Below are positions 1-7,739 of a stretch of 27,096 nucleotides of DNA, in pieces; position 1 is the first letter of the stretch; each line of letters opens with the position of its first letter. Under the pieces are notes generated by a model that saw nothing but the letters and a program-made list of their open reading frames with translations, made no database searches and was not told where the DNA came from. The stretch spans positions 1 through 27,096 of the forward strand of contig JAXHUM010000008.1 of assembly GCA_034189325.1 (NCBI GenBank), written 5' to 3'. Origin of the DNA: JAXHUM01 sp034189325 (GTDB lineage Bacteria > Desulfobacterota > DSM-4660 > Desulfatiglandales > Desulfatiglandaceae). The translations under genes and the position numbers were made by a program.

Positions 1-2
1 TG

Positions 3-89
3 TGGTGCCGAAGGCGAGACTCGAACTCGCACATCCATACGGACACTAGACCCTGAACCTAGCGCGTCTACCAGTTCCGCCACTTCGGC
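3..89 (-). tRNA. tRNA-Leu (anticodon CAG)
   Basis: On the minus strand the 7-bp acceptor stem GCCGAAG (89-83) pairs with CTTCGGC (13-7), followed by discriminator A and an encoded CCA (5-3). The anticodon loop reads TTCAGGG, giving CAG, which decodes CUG leucine. The long class II variable arm and the T-loop GTTCGAGTC are visible. A consensus promoter lies 34 bp upstream. All expected parts are intact. Confidence 0.96.
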
Positions 90-122
90 ATTGAAATAGG
101 GTTGAAATACGTAAGCGATAAG

Positions 123-149
123 ATTATATTAGCCAACAGATCTTGTCAA
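123..149 (-). promoter_or_regulatory. Promoter of tRNA-Leu
   Basis: Minus strand: a perfect -35 TTGACA (149-144) and a perfect -10 TATAAT (128-123) separated by 15 bp, slightly short for sigma70. Transcription would start near 115, about 25 nt before the tRNA, which suits a stable-RNA promoter. Confidence 0.6.
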
Positions 150-230
150 TGACTTTTGGGCCGGTTAATCCGGTGAATTTAACTCAAACCTTATCCAGAC
201 TTGACGTCATCATTGAGGCAGTAATATAAA

Positions 231-1190
231 ATGAGTCGTGTTATTTCTGATCTGAAACAGATAAAAAAACCACTAGCCAATTGTGTGCTGACCGTAGGGA
301 ATTTTGATGGGGTCCACAAGGGACATGTGGCCCTGTTTGAAATGGTGAAGAAAAGGGCCCGTTCCATAGGGGGGATATCGGCCGTGATGACTTTTGAACC
401 CCATCCACTCAAGGTTATTAGACCCGGCGAAGGCCCCCCGTTAATAACTCTTACGAAGCAGAAGATCCAGTTAATTTCCGACGAAAAGGTGGATTACATA
501 TTCTGTATTCCCTTTACTAAAGAGTTTGCGGCCATCTCATCCCGTGATTTCGTGAAGGAGATCCTGGTGGGCACAATCGGCATCAAGGAGATAATAGTCG
601 GCTATGACTACACCTTCGGTCATAAGAGGGAAGGCAATATCGAACTTCTCCAGAAAATGGGCGTAGACAACGGATTTGCCGTTCATGTGGTTGGTCCCCA
701 ACATAGTGATGGAAGGTTGATATCGAGCACCTCTATTCGGAAATTGGTGCAGGAAGGCAGGTTGGAAGAGGCCAGAAACCTGCTGGGGAGAGACTACCAA
801 ATCTCCGGTGTCGTTGTGAAGGGAAAGAATAGAGGCGGTAGACTCCTGGGGTTCCCGACTGCCAATCTGGATCTCATCGATGAATTGATTCCAGCAAGAG
901 GCGTGTATGCCGTACGTACCCTGATCGACGGTCAGTGGTTTGAGGGGGTGACCAATATCGGCCACAATCCTACCTTTGGAAATGGGGTATTCTCAGTGGA
1001 AACCCATGTCCTGGATTTCTCCGGAGACCTGCTGGGAAAGACCATATCAGTCGGTTTCGTGAAGTATCTCAGGAAGGAAAAGACATTTAGAACAGTTGAT
1101 GAGCTGGCCGGACAGATCCATAAGGACATCGAGAAAGCAAGAAGACTGTTCAGCGAGGAATATCAGAGGGGATCTTCCGCCTCAGTGTAG
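231..1190 (+). CDS. ribF: Bifunctional riboflavin kinase / FAD synthetase
   Basis: Phosphorylates riboflavin to FMN and adenylates FMN to FAD in the cytoplasm. The 319-aa length is normal for the two-domain enzyme. The N-terminal nucleotidyltransferase domain shows GNFDGVHKGH (residues 23-32) and SSTSIR (165-170). The C-terminal flavokinase domain shows GKNRGGRLLGFPTAN (about 198-212). The ATG is chosen because the distance from the start to GNFDG matches known family members; the Shine-Dalgarno is weak (GAGG about 12 nt upstream). A promoter-like TTGACG/TAATAT pair sits almost on the start codon. The gene stands alone on this strand and converges on dnaB, with a 28-bp 3' overlap. Confidence 0.96.
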   Translation: MSRVISDLKQIKKPLANCVLTVGNFDGVHKGHVALFEMVKKRARSIGGISAVMTFEPHPLKVIRPGEGPPLITLTKQKIQLISDEKVDYIFCIPFTKEFAAISSRDFVKEILVGTIGIKEIIVGYDYTFGHKREGNIELLQKMGVDNGFAVHVVGPQHSDGRLISSTSIRKLVQEGRLEEARNLLGRDYQISGVVVKGKNRGGRLLGFPTANLDLIDELIPARGVYAVRTLIDGQWFEGVTNIGHNPTFGNGVFSVETHVLDFSGDLLGKTISVGFVKYLRKEKTFRTVDELAGQIHKDIEKARRLFSEEYQRGSSASV

Positions 1191-2533
1191 TTTCTGAATC
1201 GGGTATATTCCTTCTGGAAGGTTAACTTGAATGTCCCTGTTGGTCCGTTCCTTTGTTTGGCTATGTCTATATTGATCACATTGCCAAATTCCCCTGCCTC
1301 GCCCTCTGCCGGGACAGACTCACCCCTATAAATAAAGGCTATAACATCGGCGTCTTGCTCGATCGCCCCACTTTCTCTCAGGTCTGACAGGAGGGGTCGA
1401 TTTGTCGATCGCTCCTCTACCTTTCTATTCAGCTGTGACAGCGCTATAACCGGAAGGTCAAGGTCCTTTGCCAGTCCTTTGAGCACCCTGGATATCTCTG
1501 ACATTTCCAACTGTCTGGATTCAGCCGAACTCCGACCCTGTATCAATTGCATATAATCAATGATGACCATGGCCAGATTACCCTGTTTCTTGAGTCTCCG
1601 GCACTTGGCCTTCATCTCGAGAACGGTAATGGCTGAACTGTCATCAATGAAAATCGGGAGTTCAGAGAGGCGGCTTGCTGATTCCGTCAGCCTGGCCCAC
1701 TCCTTATCCCTTAGCAATCCTGTCCTTAGCTTGGTGGCATCAATTGCCGAGTCGAATCCCAGCAACCTTATGCCGAGTTGCTGTTTGGACATCTCCAGGG
1801 AGAAAACAGCCACTCCCTTATTAAGGGCTCTGGCTGCGTTGTATCCGATATTCAGGGCCAGAGCTGTTTTCCCCATACTCGGCCTTCCTGCAATAATTAT
1901 GAGATCCGAGGGCTGTAAACCGGCGGTCAAGCGGTCGAATTCCGTGAAGCCGGTAGGAACCCCTGTGATATATCCATCAACAGCGGCTGAACTTTCGAGT
2001 TTTTTGAAGCTACTATCAATCACCTTTGCCAGGCTATTAAAACCTTCCCTAACATTATCTTCAGCAATGTCGAAAATAGACTGTTCAGCACGTTCCAGCA
2101 GATCTTCGGCATTCTCCCATTCCTGGAAACACAACTCCGAAATGGTCGAACACTGAGAAATCAATTTTCTTCGCACCGATAGGTCTTTGATGATCTTTGC
2201 GTGATAGGCGATTCCTGCGGAAGTGGAGACAGCGTCAACAAGAGAGGCGAGGTAGTCCGTGCCGCCGATCCTTTCGATAAGATTCTTCCGGGAAAGGATT
2301 TGGGAGAGGGTAATGATATCGATCGGCTCGGACCGGTTATAGAGATCAAGGATCCCCTCAAACATGGCGCCGTTCGCTTCACGGTAGAAATCTTCAGGCG
2401 AAAGCAGATCCATGATTTCGTTAACGGCGTCATTGTTAATCAACACGGCGCCTAGGACGGCCTGTTCCGCTTCAACATTATGGGGGGGCACTTTGAGATG
2501 AAAAGGCGCTGATTGTGCTTTGGGTTTGGTCAC
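1163..2533 (-). CDS. dnaB: Replicative DNA helicase DnaB
   Basis: Hexameric helicase that unwinds DNA at the replication fork and recruits primase. The N-terminal domain (PPHNVEAEQAVLG) is followed by a RecA-type ATPase domain with Walker A GRPSMGKTA (about residues 216-224), Walker B IIDYMQLI, the SQLNR segment, and DLRESGAIEQDAD with a downstream KQRNGPTG arginine-finger segment. The length is 456 aa from GTG at 2533, preferred because AGGA lies 8 nt upstream; an in-frame TTG at 2554 would add seven residues but has no ribosome-binding site. It is the last gene of the rpsF operon, 62 nt after rplI. No intein is present. Confidence 0.95.
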   Translation of the reverse strand: MTKPKAQSAPFHLKVPPHNVEAEQAVLGAVLINNDAVNEIMDLLSPEDFYREANGAMFEGILDLYNRSEPIDIITLSQILSRKNLIERIGGTDYLASLVDAVSTSAGIAYHAKIIKDLSVRRKLISQCSTISELCFQEWENAEDLLERAEQSIFDIAEDNVREGFNSLAKVIDSSFKKLESSAAVDGYITGVPTGFTEFDRLTAGLQPSDLIIIAGRPSMGKTALALNIGYNAARALNKGVAVFSLEMSKQQLGIRLLGFDSAIDATKLRTGLLRDKEWARLTESASRLSELPIFIDDSSAITVLEMKAKCRRLKKQGNLAMVIIDYMQLIQGRSSAESRQLEMSEISRVLKGLAKDLDLPVIALSQLNRKVEERSTNRPLLSDLRESGAIEQDADVIAFIYRGESVPAEGEAGEFGNVINIDIAKQRNGPTGTFKLTFQKEYTRFRNYTEAEDPL

Positions 2534-2595
2534 GAAAAGAATCCTGTTTGTCAATGTGTTATGTGCACGACCTGATACCCTGGGAGCGTCTCAGG

Positions 2596-3063
2596 CTATT
2601 CGTTGTCTTCTCCCTCTTTTTCCAAGGGGGTGACAATGACTTTGATGGATCCTATGACTTCAGGGTAGATCTTAATGGGCACATCAAACTCCCCTACCAT
2701 TTTAATCGGTTTTTCAAGGAGAATTTTTCTTCGGTCAATCATTATGTTCTGTTTTTCAAGGTGTGAGGCAATATCCATGGTGGTGACTGATCCGTAGAGT
2801 TTACCCTCTTCACCCGCCTTTTGTGATAAACGGACAACCACTTCTTCCATCTCTTTTCGCAGGTTCTCGGCCTGCTCCCTTGCCTTTAGCCTCCTGAGAT
2901 TAATCTTCTTTCTTTTAAGTTCAAGGGCTTTCAAATTTGCCTCGCTTGCTTCCACTCCAATTCCTTTAGGGATCAGAAAATTACGGGCATAGCCCCTTGC
3001 GACCTTGACGACGTCTCCTTCGAGCCCGAGTTCGTCGACATTCTGCTGTAAAATAATATCCAT
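2596..3063 (-). CDS. rplI: 50S ribosomal protein L9
   Basis: Large-subunit protein that binds 23S rRNA near the L1 stalk. The N-terminal rRNA-binding domain contains the conserved GYARNFLIPKG segment (24-34). A long Lys/Glu/Arg-rich connecting helix (about 41-75) and a C-terminal domain ending in VIVTPLEKEGEDNE follow. The 155-aa length is normal. The start has a strong AGGAGG 8 nt upstream. It lies 22 nt downstream of the DUF2232 gene and upstream of dnaB, a common order in Gram-negative bacteria. Confidence 0.97.
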   Translation of the reverse strand: MDIILQQNVDELGLEGDVVKVARGYARNFLIPKGIGVEASEANLKALELKRKKINLRRLKAREQAENLRKEMEEVVVRLSQKAGEEGKLYGSVTTMDIASHLEKQNIMIDRRKILLEKPIKMVGEFDVPIKIYPEVIGSIKVIVTPLEKEGEDNE

Positions 3064-3085
3064 CTCAATCTCCTCCTAAGTAAGA

Positions 3086-4024
3086 TCAGCCCTCCATCCT
3101 CCTGTGGATTTTTCTGAAATCAATCCACTGATCAAAAAGACCTGCGATCGACAAGACAACCCAAGAAAGCTGTTGAATAATGATCAAGAAATATATGCCC
3201 ACCCTCATCCACAGGGGGGCATGGTACTTGTTTATAAAAAAAAGAGTGATGGCAAGACCTTGAAAAAGATAAACCGCCATGATGATAATCAGCGTGTTTA
3301 TTGCTAAAAATTGTATGTTTGCAGAGGGTATTAATAAGGCAAAACCTGCTGCGATGGCGCCCCACACTAAAGTGTCTGCTGTCTGCCAATTGTCCATGGG
3401 ACCAAAGTCCGGGTATTCAAGATTTCCTATCTTAAACAGTACCTTTGCCATGACAATATTGAGCCAGACAATAAAGGCCGTGCCTATGATCATGAGGGAG
3501 GGGTAGATCTTGGAGACGGCATCTATGAAGGAGGTCCCGAACAGCTTCAGGCTGGATATGTCTTCCTGTGTCGCACCCCTTTCCTCATACACTTTGACGG
3601 ACGCCTCCAGATGATCCTGCAGATAGGTGAGGATCATTTCCGAAGGGCCCATATTCTTCGAGAGCGCAATAGAGTAAAGGAACGTGAAGCCTACAATCAG
3701 CATAGCCAGAGTCCCCAGAAGGATGGTCTTCCCAATACCGAGTCGTCTCTTTAGAATCTCTGCCAGAGCTATCCCTAAAATGCTGAATTCGATTACAAAA
3801 ATGACTAGTTGAGGATGTCCCAGCATCTTTACGAAAATGCCGACCACGAGAGTGGATAGGGCCGCAAGCTTCAATGCCTGAAGGAAACCAAGCTTGGTAG
3901 TGTAATAGAGAAGGGGAAATGGGGACAGAAGGCTTATGAAGGGGCCGATAATCGGAATCCAGATCGAGGCCACCAGAAAAAAGCTCACCCCACTCACACA
4001 TCCCAGGATGTCGGTTGTTTTCAT
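3086..4024 (-). CDS. DUF2232 (YybS-like) multispanning membrane protein
   Basis: A 312-aa, very hydrophobic protein with about eight predicted membrane segments, including residues near 12-40, 50-72, 75-92, 97-118, 170-195, 215-240, 240-262 and 275-297. A polar, probably soluble loop lies at about 125-165. Length, topology and position between rpsR and rplI match the DUF2232/YybS family often found in this operon. The molecular function is not established. The ATG lacks a clear Shine-Dalgarno and follows a strong stem-loop (4037-4077), so its translation may depend on upstream genes or on RNA structure. Confidence 0.85.
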   Translation of the reverse strand: MKTTDILGCVSGVSFFLVASIWIPIIGPFISLLSPFPLLYYTTKLGFLQALKLAALSTLVVGIFVKMLGHPQLVIFVIEFSILGIALAEILKRRLGIGKTILLGTLAMLIVGFTFLYSIALSKNMGPSEMILTYLQDHLEASVKVYEERGATQEDISSLKLFGTSFIDAVSKIYPSLMIIGTAFIVWLNIVMAKVLFKIGNLEYPDFGPMDNWQTADTLVWGAIAAGFALLIPSANIQFLAINTLIIIMAVYLFQGLAITLFFINKYHAPLWMRVGIYFLIIIQQLSWVVLSIAGLFDQWIDFRKIHRRMEG

Positions 4025-4036
4025 GGATCTTTAGGA

Positions 4037-4077
4037 GACAAGCGATGAGAAATAGCAAAGGATCTCTCATGCTTGTC
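4037..4077 (-). promoter_or_regulatory. Stem-loop in the rpsR-DUF2232 spacer
   Basis: GACAAGCGATGAGA (4037-4050) pairs with TCTCATGCTTGTC (4065-4077): 13 bp with one bulged base and a 14-nt loop. On the minus strand no T-run follows, so it is not a standard terminator. It sits 12 nt before the DUF2232 start and could be an RNA processing or stability element, or control the next gene. Confidence 0.6.
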
Positions 4078-4090
4078 CTGAGTATATAAG

Positions 4091-4372
4091 TTATCTCACT
4101 ATAGAGGTGGTAAAAGGCAAAAGTGCCACGTTTCTGGCCCTTTTAATGGCTAGCGCAAGCATTCGTTGATGCTTTGCGCAATTGCCCGAGATCCTGTTTG
4201 GTATGATTTTGCCTCGTTCTGTTGTGAAATGTCTGAGAGTTTTGGCGTCTTTATAATCTATGACAAGACTGCTGTCTGCGCAGAACTTGCATACCTTTCT
4301 TCTATGATAAAACCGCCTAAATTTGCCTCTACTGTCTCCGCCGCCGCGACCACTACTCCTCTGGTATGCCAT
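4091..4372 (-). CDS. rpsR: 30S ribosomal protein S18
   Basis: Small-subunit protein that binds 16S rRNA together with S6. From the ATG at 4372 it is 93 aa (MAYQRSS...). The basic core RRFYHRRK is followed by KVCKFC (Cys28, Cys31), and NCAKHQRML supplies further Cys/His ligands, so this is a zinc-binding (C+) S18. The longer in-frame start at 4402 lies deep inside rpsF and is rejected, because AAGGAG is 9 nt before 4372. The start overlaps the rpsF stop by 20 bp, which implies translational coupling. No ssb gene lies between rpsF and rpsR. Confidence 0.96.
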   Translation of the reverse strand: MAYQRSSGRGGGDSRGKFRRFYHRRKVCKFCADSSLVIDYKDAKTLRHFTTERGKIIPNRISGNCAKHQRMLALAIKRARNVALLPFTTSIVR

Positions 4373-4745
4373 TTTCCTCTTCTCCTTCTTGGGTGGTTTC
4401 ACTCAGCTCCTCCGGTTTTCCCTCTTCCATCTCCGCCTTGAGGGCCTCCGGGTCTGCGTCATCGTTCAGTTTGATCGTCTGGAACTTGAGAACTTTGTCA
4501 TCCATTCTCATCTCTTTCTGAAGGATGGAAGGAACCTCTGGATCCCCGCAGTAAAGCAGCAGCACGTAATAGGCTCGGTCGGACTTCTTAATCGTGTAGG
4601 CTAAACTCTTTTTTCCCCATTCATCCGTCTTGATAACCACACCCCTGTTCTTTTCAATCAAACCATGGTATTTGCCTAGAGTGTCTCGATATTCCTCTTC
4701 AGACAAGTTGGGGTGGACAAGATACATCAATTCGTAATACCTCAT
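4353..4745 (-). CDS. rpsF: 30S ribosomal protein S6
   Basis: Small-subunit protein that pairs with S18. From ATG 4745 it is 130 aa, beginning MRYYELMYLVHPNLSEEE, which matches the family N-terminus; AAGGAG lies 7 nt upstream. An in-frame extension to 4787 would add 14 basic residues and is rejected. The conserved DEWGKKSLAYTIKKSDRAYY and FQTIKLN segments are visible. The C-terminal ~30 residues are acidic (PEE/EEE-rich), which is common for S6. First gene of the five-gene operon. Confidence 0.97.
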   Translation of the reverse strand: MRYYELMYLVHPNLSEEEYRDTLGKYHGLIEKNRGVVIKTDEWGKKSLAYTIKKSDRAYYVLLLYCGDPEVPSILQKEMRMDDKVLKFQTIKLNDDADPEALKAEMEEGKPEELSETTQEGEEENGIPEE

Positions 4746-4844
4746 TCTGTTTCTCCTTCCGGTCCTTTTCCTTTGATGGTCCCTCAAAATGCCGGCCCAA
4801 AGGGTCTATCCCGGGAAAAATCGGCTATGTGGGACAAGGAGTAA

Positions 4845-4874
4845 ATTATTTTGAATTTGAAAAATTAACATCAA
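4845..4874 (-). promoter_or_regulatory. Candidate promoter of the rpsF operon
   Basis: Minus strand: -35 TTGATG (4874-4869), 18-bp spacer, -10 AATAAT (4850-4845). Transcription would start near 4837, giving a leader of about 90 nt before rpsF. The leader contains CCC-TTT-GGG and GGCCGG blocks and could hold an S6:S18 autoregulatory structure, but I cannot demonstrate that fold by eye. Confidence 0.45.
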
Positions 4875-5205
4875 GTATTACCCGAAGTCAAGGTATTTTG
4901 CCTGTTTCAACCGTGTCATTTTTGTCTTCCGTCTTCTGTCTCTCTTTTGTCGGATCCAATTCATCTCCTCATGGCTAAAATCCCATGGACTTCTCTATAT
5001 GATCATGTTATCTGATTGACAGAAATTCAGCAACGTCGGTCATAGAATTTCAAAGCCCGGAGAACCGGTTCACTGTTTTCCACCTGAGGCTCAGGGACTG
5101 ACTGTGTGTTGAGAAAACACTCTGGCCTTCTTAGCTGTTGACTCAGCAGGATAAGGAGTTTGTCCAGGTCATTTTTCTAATAGAAATTAATTAAGGAGTC
5201 TGCAG
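4875..5205. other. Divergent intergenic region rpsF / parvulin gene
   Basis: No coding sequence seen. It lies between two outward-pointing transcription units. A TTGACA occurs on the plus strand at 5016-5021 but only with a weak -10 match, so the promoter of the parvulin gene is not assigned. The last 20 bases carry the parvulin ribosome-binding site (AAGGAG, 7 nt before ATG 5206). Confidence 0.5.
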
Positions 5206-7101
5206 ATGGTTCTAAGTCTGATGAGGAAACACGCCAAGTCGTGGCTCATCAAGTTTTTTATAGCAATTATCGCCTTAGTTTTTATTTTCTATTTCGGATA
5301 CTCATTTACTGCCAGGGAGGGGCTCAAAGTGGCCTTTGTCAACGGCGAGGTTATTACTGGACAGGAGTATCGCAAGGCCTACAATGATCTTCGCGAAGGA
5401 TTGTACAGGCAATACAAAAGTGTTTGGAACGACAGCCTGATCAAGGTGTTCAAACTCAGGAGCAGGGCCTTGGACAATCTTATTGACCAGAAGCTGATAA
5501 GCCAAGAGGCAAGACGGTTGGGCCTCAATGTGACGGAGGATGAAATCCAGAAGGCAATAATGGATCATCCCGCCTTTAAGGTTGATGGGAAATTCGTCCT
5601 CGCACGGTATCGTTCTCTTCTGAGTCATAATCGAATGGAACCGGAGGCTTTTGAGGCGGGTATTGCACGAGAGTTGCTGGAAAGGAAGGTAGAACAGCTT
5701 TTGTATGTGTTCACCAGGTCCACCGCTCAGGAAGTCTTGGAATACTACACGTTTCTCAATGAGAAGGTCGACTTAAGCTACGTGCAGTTTAAACCTGACG
5801 AATTCAAGAAGGGTGTCGATCCCGAACAGACATCCATGAAGGGCTTCTTTGAAGAACATAAGGAGGATTACAGGGTACCGGAAAAAATCAAGGTATCTTA
5901 CATAACCTTAGATCCCGTGAGATTCAGGGATCAAATCGGAGTCTCTGATTCAGATATTGAAAAATACTACGGATATAACATTGATACATTTGTCCAACCG
6001 AAGCAGATCAGAGCGAGGCATATCCTCTTTAAATTGAAAGAGGATGCCACGGAAGAAGATGAAAAAGGTGTCAGGGAAAGGGCGCAATCAGTTCTCGAAA
6101 AGGCTGTGAAGGGTTCAGACTTTGCCGGCCTCGCCAAGAAATATTCGGAAGGTCCCACAAAGGCAAAGGGCGGAGATTTAGGTTTTTTCGGTTCGGGACA
6201 GATGGCAAAGCCTTTTGAAGAGGCCGTCTTCAACCTGGAGAAAGGGGGAATCAGCGATCTCGTCAGGACACGTTTTGGGTATCACATCATCAAAGTGGAA
6301 GAGATTAAAGAGGAGAGGGCAAGACCTTTGGACGAAGTCCGGGACGAAATTTTTAAGACTCTGGCCGACAGTTCAAGCGCCGATCTGGCTCATGAGAAGG
6401 GATTGTCCCTTATTGATCAGATGCCTTATGAATTGGACCTCGCCCAGTACGGGGAGGAACAGGGTTTCAAGTCTGAGGAGACCGATTTTTTTGCCGTCGA
6501 TGACCCCATGCCGGGTCTCGGAGGGGATAAAAAGCTTCGCCAGTCCCTGTTTTCCATTGAAAAAGGTGGCACAAGCGAGTTGATCAAGCTTAAAGACAAA
6601 TTCTACATCTTTCAGGTGATCGAAAAGATGCCCTCTCATCTTCCAACCATTGAAGAAGTGTCGGGCAGGGTTAGGAATGATGTTATAGCCTATCTTGCCG
6701 CAAGAGAGGCAAAATCCGCGGCAGAAGCCTATTTGTCTGAGCTGCACCGTGGTAAGGGTTGGGACGAACTCGCTCGGGAAAGAGGGAAAAAGCCTGAAAA
6801 AACCGGGCTCTTTACACGCAACTCCTCTATTCCCAAAATTGGATATGAAAGGGACCTACAGGAAATTGTTTTCAGCCTGAATGAGAATAAGCCATATCCG
6901 GACAAGGTATTTGAAAATTCCAAGGGCTCATTCGTTATCAGGTGGGAGGAAAAAGGGGAGATCGAGAAGAAACAATTCGAAGATGAGAAAGAACAGTACG
7001 GCTTTTCTTTGATGCAGACAAAGCACAGGCACTCGTTTGAAAAATGGCTGAACCATCTCAGAGAGAAGGCGGAAATAAAAATAGTCAGCCCCGTCACCTA
7101 A
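5206..7101 (+). CDS. Membrane-anchored SurA/PpiD-like peptidyl-prolyl isomerase
   Basis: A periplasmic foldase anchored in the inner membrane. A short basic cytoplasmic start is followed by one membrane segment (residues about 14-31) and then a SurA-N-type chaperone domain (about 40-190, with FVNGEVITGQEY and NLIDQKLISQEA). A parvulin domain (about 266-362) carries the hallmarks RARHILFK, GGDLGFFGSGQM, PFEEAVFNL and GYHIIKVE. Residues 400-620 resemble a second, degenerate parvulin-like repeat plus a C-terminal chaperone part. The 631-aa length fits PpiD. AAGGAG lies 7 nt before the ATG. It is monocistronic and ends 10 nt from the convergent DUF1285-like gene. PpiD is the best family name; SurA-type secreted forms lack this anchor. 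Confidence 0.9.
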   Translation: MVLSLMRKHAKSWLIKFFIAIIALVFIFYFGYSFTAREGLKVAFVNGEVITGQEYRKAYNDLREGLYRQYKSVWNDSLIKVFKLRSRALDNLIDQKLISQEARRLGLNVTEDEIQKAIMDHPAFKVDGKFVLARYRSLLSHNRMEPEAFEAGIARELLERKVEQLLYVFTRSTAQEVLEYYTFLNEKVDLSYVQFKPDEFKKGVDPEQTSMKGFFEEHKEDYRVPEKIKVSYITLDPVRFRDQIGVSDSDIEKYYGYNIDTFVQPKQIRARHILFKLKEDATEEDEKGVRERAQSVLEKAVKGSDFAGLAKKYSEGPTKAKGGDLGFFGSGQMAKPFEEAVFNLEKGGISDLVRTRFGYHIIKVEEIKEERARPLDEVRDEIFKTLADSSSADLAHEKGLSLIDQMPYELDLAQYGEEQGFKSEETDFFAVDDPMPGLGGDKKLRQSLFSIEKGGTSELIKLKDKFYIFQVIEKMPSHLPTIEEVSGRVRNDVIAYLAAREAKSAAEAYLSELHRGKGWDELARERGKKPEKTGLFTRNSSIPKIGYERDLQEIVFSLNENKPYPDKVFENSKGSFVIRWEEKGEIEKKQFEDEKEQYGFSLMQTKHRHSFEKWLNHLREKAEIKIVSPVT

Positions 7102-7111
7102 CAAACACCCT

Positions 7112-7603
7112 TCAGCTTGGCCGGGTTTTCTCTCGTCTCATCAGGATCGGATACTTTTTGCCGCTTATGGGCAGATAATAGACTCCCTTTTCCTGTTGGA
7201 TATACTCAGCCAGTTGATAATATGCGGGACGATTGAACCGGGCTGGGAATGAATTTTCTTTTACCATGCAATACATGACATTATCCTCTGCAACAGAAAG
7301 GGTTTCAGGTGCCAGTTCCTCTTGCGTGTCATCGCTAAGCCGGATGAGGAAGCAAGCCCCCTTCTCTTCAGTCTTTTCTTGATATTCTATACCCCAGATC
7401 ACGAAGGCCGTGTCCTCAACTTCCACAAAACAGAGGGTCCCGTTCCAGTCAATCACATATTGACCGGTGGAATCGATCTTCATATTCTTGTAAAAGAGGC
7501 GGATAAAATCTCGGTGGATCATTTCGGCGCCTTTGTGATACCAACGTCCGTCCTTTGCAATAAAAATCAGACAGGGCGGGATGTCGCTTCCTGAAACTGT
7601 CAT
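7112..7603 (-). CDS. DUF1285-like protein at the end of the acyl-CoA mutase operon
   Basis: A soluble 163-aa protein with no signal peptide. It resembles DUF1285 proteins by an N-terminal IAKDGRWYHKGAEM block (about 15-28), a Phe/Tyr-rich helix with IRLFYKNM, the block VEVEDTAFVIWGIEY (about 60-74) and a C-terminal ARFNRPAYYQLAEYI segment (about 121-135). No enzymatic motif is seen and the family function is unknown. AGAGG lies 6 nt before the ATG. It follows meaB by 136 nt on the same strand, so it may be cotranscribed with the mutase genes. The family call is from memory of its motifs. Confidence 0.75.
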   Translation of the reverse strand: MTVSGSDIPPCLIFIAKDGRWYHKGAEMIHRDFIRLFYKNMKIDSTGQYVIDWNGTLCFVEVEDTAFVIWGIEYQEKTEEKGACFLIRLSDDTQEELAPETLSVAEDNVMYCMVKENSFPARFNRPAYYQLAEYIQQEKGVYYLPISGKKYPILMRREKTRPS

Positions 7604-7739
7604 ATCATACCTCTTAAGTTCTTAATAATTGATTGTATTAAAGGAGTTGGGAAGGCAAGGACTTTTCATGCCGCAAGCCCATGAAATATCCATGAATTTG
7701 AGTGGGAATAGGCGATTGATCGGTGAAAACCCGGTTCCA

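Noticed and set aside
3585..4070. A 161-codon frame over the DUF2232 gene and its upstream stem-loop
   Set aside because: It overlaps a well-supported membrane-protein gene on the same strand in another frame and has no protein-like features.
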